The notes below the pieces were generated by a model that saw only the letters and a program-made list of their open reading frames with translations, searched no databases and was not told where the DNA came from. Position numbers and translations under genes: made by a program. Shown here piece by piece: positions 3,690 to 6,036 of a DNA stretch of 6,036 nucleotides. The stretch lies in NCBI GenBank assembly GCA_031280855.1, contig JAITGH010000084.1:1-6036 (forward strand), written 5' to 3'. This stretch comes from Oscillospiraceae bacterium (GTDB lineage: Bacteria > Bacillota > Clostridia > Oscillospirales > Oscillospiraceae). Each line of letters starts with the position of its first letter. Positions within the stretch are counted from its first letter, which is position 1.

Positions 3690-5351
3690 ATGCTATCACG
3701 ATATTTGCCGCGTGTAGAGTTCGACTCTTACCGCGATTTCAAAGAGAACTTCAAGATAGACGTGCCGGAGAACTTCAACTTCGGGTTCGACATCGTTGAC
3801 GAGTGGGCGGAGTTGGAACCGGAGAAGCCCGCGCTCGTCTGGTGCAACGATCACGGAGCGGAGCGCAGGTTCACCTTCCGCGACATCAGCAGACTCAGCA
3901 ATCGGTGCGCGAATTACCTCGCGTCGCTCGGCGTGAAGCAGGGCGACATGGTGATGCTGATCCTGCGGCGGCGGTGGGAATACTGGGTGTGCGCGACCGC
4001 GCTTCACAAGATGGGCGCGATCGTGATCCCCGGCTCGCTCCAGATGACGAAGAAAGACATAGTTTACCGGGCGGAGAACGCGGGCGTGAAGACGATGATC
4101 TGCGTGGACGACGACTTCGTCGTGGAGCAGACGGAACTTGCTCGAGGCGAGACGTCCTCGTTGGAGCGTTTACTTCTCGTCGGCAGTCTCGGCGAGGCTC
4201 CGCGCCCGCGTGACGGGTGGTTCGACCTTAACGCCGCGCTGGAGGATCAATCGATCCCTGACGTGTGGAGCGGTGGACGCGTTACGCGTAACGAGGACGT
4301 CATGCTAATCTACTTTACCTCCGGTACGACGAAGATGCCTAAGATGGTGATGCACAACTTCATGCACCCGCTGGGGCACATCATCACGGCGAAGTACTGG
4401 CAGCACGTGGAAGAGAACCGTCTGCACATGAGCGTCGCGGACAGCGCGTGGGCGAAGTTCGGCTGGGGCAAGATCTACGGGCAGTGGATTTGCGGTGCGA
4501 CGATCTTCGGCTACGATATGGACAAGTTCACCGCGCCGAAGCTGCTTGCGATGTTGGAGAAGTACCGCGTCACGACGTTCTGCGCACCTCCGACGATGTA
4601 CCGCTTCATGCTTCAAGAGGACTTGCGCAAGTACGACCTCAGCGCGATCCATCACTGCGCGACGGCGGGCGAGCCGCTGAACCCGGAGGTCGTGAAGCAG
4701 TGGCAATCGCTGACGGGGCACCTGATCTACGAGGGGTTCGGGCAGTCGGAGGGTCAGATCCTGATCGCGAACTTCGGCTGGGACGAGATTCGCCCCGGCT
4801 CATGCGGGAAGCCGTCGCCGATCTGCAACGCAGTCGTTCTCACGGACGAGGGCGCAGAGACGGAGGACGGCGAAGAGGGCAGTATCTGCGTGCCCGCGAC
4901 CGCGCCCGTCGGGCTGTTCGTCGGCTACTACGGCGATGAGGAGGCGACGAACGACGCGCTGGGCGGCGACTACTACAACTTGCGCGATAACGCGTGGCGC
5001 GACAGCGACGGCTACATCAACTTCATCGGGCGCAGTGACGATATGATCAAAAGCTCCGGCTACCGCATCGGACCGTTCGAGGTCGAGAGTGCGCTGATCG
5101 AGCACCCCGCCGTCGTCGAGTGCGCGATTACGGGCGTTCCCGATCCGCTTCGCGGCGCGGTCGTCAAGGCGACCGTGGTGCTCGCGAACGGGTACGCAGG
5201 CTCCGATGAGCTTGTTACCGAGCTTCAAAACCACGTCAAGCGCGTCACCGCGCCGTACAAGTATCCGCGTATCATCGAGTTCGTGCCGGAGCTTCCCAAG
5301 ACGCTCGGCGGTAAGATCAAACGCGCCGAGATCCGCAAGTCCGACGCGTAA
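3690..5351 (+). CDS. AMP-dependent acyl-CoA synthetase (medium-chain/ACSM-like)
   Basis: A 553-residue ANL-superfamily adenylate-forming enzyme. It is expected to activate a carboxylic acid with ATP to an acyl-adenylate and then transfer it to CoA in the cytoplasm. Visible motifs: the phosphate loop YFTSGTTKMPKMVMH (208-222), YEGFGQSEG (347-355), the hinge region GRSDDMIKSSGYRIGPFEVE (447-466), and the C-terminal PKTLGGKIKR with the catalytic Lys542. The SGYRIGPFEVESAL hinge and the overall length are typical of the medium-chain/benzoate-type (ACSM-like) group. Several positions depart from consensus: Lys replaces the usual Gly after SGTT, LRD (431-433) replaces TGD, and GGK replaces SGK. GGGAGA (3678-3683) lies 6 bases before the ATG. 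It is flanked by the XRE-cupin gene (25-base gap) and the iron alcohol dehydrogenase (21-base gap), so an operon is likely. The substrate cannot be named; a short or medium fatty acid or an aromatic acid is plausible. Confidence 0.93.
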   Translation: MLSRYLPRVEFDSYRDFKENFKIDVPENFNFGFDIVDEWAELEPEKPALVWCNDHGAERRFTFRDISRLSNRCANYLASLGVKQGDMVMLILRRRWEYWVCATALHKMGAIVIPGSLQMTKKDIVYRAENAGVKTMICVDDDFVVEQTELARGETSSLERLLLVGSLGEAPRPRDGWFDLNAALEDQSIPDVWSGGRVTRNEDVMLIYFTSGTTKMPKMVMHNFMHPLGHIITAKYWQHVEENRLHMSVADSAWAKFGWGKIYGQWICGATIFGYDMDKFTAPKLLAMLEKYRVTTFCAPPTMYRFMLQEDLRKYDLSAIHHCATAGEPLNPEVVKQWQSLTGHLIYEGFGQSEGQILIANFGWDEIRPGSCGKPSPICNAVVLTDEGAETEDGEEGSICVPATAPVGLFVGYYGDEEATNDALGGDYYNLRDNAWRDSDGYINFIGRSDDMIKSSGYRIGPFEVESALIEHPAVVECAITGVPDPLRGAVVKATVVLANGYAGSDELVTELQNHVKRVTAPYKYPRIIEFVPELPKTLGGKIKRAEIRKSDA

Positions 5352-5359
5352 CACTATAT

Positions 5360-5365
5360 GGAGGT
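5360..5365 (+). promoter_or_regulatory. Shine-Dalgarno site of the alcohol dehydrogenase gene
   Basis: GGAGGT ends 7 bases before ATG 5373, ideal spacing. It supports the start of the gene that runs off the window end. Confidence 0.85.
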
Positions 5366-5372
5366 GTAGAGT

Positions 5373-6036
5373 ATGGAGTATTACGAGTACAACGTAACGA
5401 CGCCCGTAGTCTTCGGGCGCGGAGCTATCCGCATGTTGGGTGGGCGCGTCGCATCGCTTGGCTGTAAGAAGGCGTTGTGCGTGTTCGACAAGAATCTGGA
5501 ATCGAGCGGAACTCTTGACAAGGCGTTCGAGAGCCTGCGGAATGCGGGGGTCGAGTACGCGGCGTTCAACGGTGTAACCTCGGATCCGACTGACGCGGTG
5601 GTTGACGCAGCGGCAGCGGCGGCTCGGGAGTCCGGCGCGGATATGCTCATCGGGATCGGAGGCGGCAGCAGCATGGACACCGCGAAAGCCGCCGCGATCG
5701 CGCTCGAGACCGGTAAACGTGCGAGCGAGTTTATCCTGCACCAACCGATCACGATTAAGATCTCGACTCCGGTCGTGCTTGTGCCTACGACTGCGGGAAC
5801 GGGCAGCGAGGTCACCGCCGTCGCGATCGTCTCTCGCCCGGAGCTTAACGCGAAGTGGAGCGTCTTCACGAACACCGCGTTCGCGCTGCTTGACCCGGAG
5901 CTTACGCTGTCGCTGCCCGGTGAGGTCACCGCAAACACGGGGCTTGACGCGCTCGCGCACGCCGCCGAAGCGATGACGACCGTCATGCACAACGTGCACA
6001 GCGACCTGTTCGGAGCCGCCGCGATTCGCAAGATTG
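5373..6036 (+). CDS. Iron-containing alcohol dehydrogenase (3' end outside window)
   Basis: The frame is open from ATG 5373 to the last base, giving the first 221 residues of a protein family that is normally about 380-400 long. The N-terminus (YNVTTPVVFGRGAIRMLG) is typical of group III Fe-ADHs. GIGGGSSMDTAK (94-105) is the GGGSxxDxxK nucleotide-binding motif, and VPTTAGTGSEVT (137-148) is the family signature. GLDALAHAAEA (190-200) supplies the first two metal ligands, Asp192 and His196 (D-x3-H). The remaining two His ligands lie past the window end. These enzymes interconvert alcohols and aldehydes, or related hydroxy/oxo compounds, with NAD(P). The gap to the acyl-CoA synthetase is 21 bases with no terminator, so the two are probably co-transcribed. 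The substrate is not deducible; butanol-, propanediol- or hydroxyacid-type activities all occur in the family. Confidence 0.93.
   Translation, partial: MEYYEYNVTTPVVFGRGAIRMLGGRVASLGCKKALCVFDKNLESSGTLDKAFESLRNAGVEYAAFNGVTSDPTDAVVDAAAAAARESGADMLIGIGGGSSMDTAKAAAIALETGKRASEFILHQPITIKISTPVVLVPTTAGTGSEVTAVAIVSRPELNAKWSVFTNTAFALLDPELTLSLPGEVTANTGLDALAHAAEAMTTVMHNVHSDLFGAAAIRKI

Noticed and set aside
4800..5999. Long minus-strand open frame (399 codons)
   Set aside because: It is antisense to the acyl-CoA synthetase end and the alcohol dehydrogenase, both of which show clear family motifs. Its product is Arg/Asp-rich without recognisable domains, an effect of GC-rich third positions.
5381..6031. 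Minus-strand open frame of 216 codons rich in Ala and Ser
   Set aside because: It mirrors the alcohol dehydrogenase codons, has no ribosome binding site or family motif, and is best explained as a shadow.

Overview
The window looks like a piece of a bacterial chromosome from a Gram-positive-type anaerobe, most likely an uncultured member of the Clostridia. This rests on strong GGAGG-type ribosome binding sites, a secreted protein with three S-layer-homology (SLH) domains, a tRNA-Arg with an encoded CCA, and an XRE-cupin / acyl-CoA ligase / iron-dependent alcohol dehydrogenase cluster of a kind common in that class. The genus cannot be named from this sequence. The coding DNA from about 1147 onward is GC-rich by eye, whereas the first ~780 bases are clearly more AT-rich and made of mobile-element debris.

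Layout. Bases 1-687 are a graveyard of insertion sequences: an IS end at 103-140, the 3' tail of a sigma-region-4-like gene (about 141-270), the C-terminal relic of an IS5-like transposase fused out of frame to the zinc-finger N-terminus of an ISL3-like transposase (both minus strand, 279-595), and a second, directly repeated copy of the same IS end at 651-687, which carries a consensus promoter. At 752-780 a perfect sigma-A promoter drives tRNA-Arg(ACG) at 804-880. Bases 881-1146 hold no convincing gene but are rich in RNA hairpins, including an exact 26-base repeat present twice.

The rest is on the plus strand. An SLH-domain exported protein (1147-2169) is followed by a probable lipoprotein of unknown function (2221-3039). 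Then come three tightly spaced genes that look like one operon: an XRE-cupin regulator (3113-3664), a medium-chain-type acyl-CoA synthetase (3690-5351) and an iron-containing alcohol dehydrogenase that runs off the window end (5373 to beyond 6036).

How they work together. The first two proteins are probably envelope components. The last three suggest a small metabolic cassette in which a cupin-fused DNA-binding protein senses a metabolite and controls acid activation to acyl-CoA plus aldehyde/alcohol interconversion. No acyl-CoA-reducing enzyme is visible in the window, so the pathway is incomplete here. The most unusual points are several departures from consensus motifs in the ligase, the nested hairpins downstream of the tRNA, and the chimeric transposase relic with intact expression signals.
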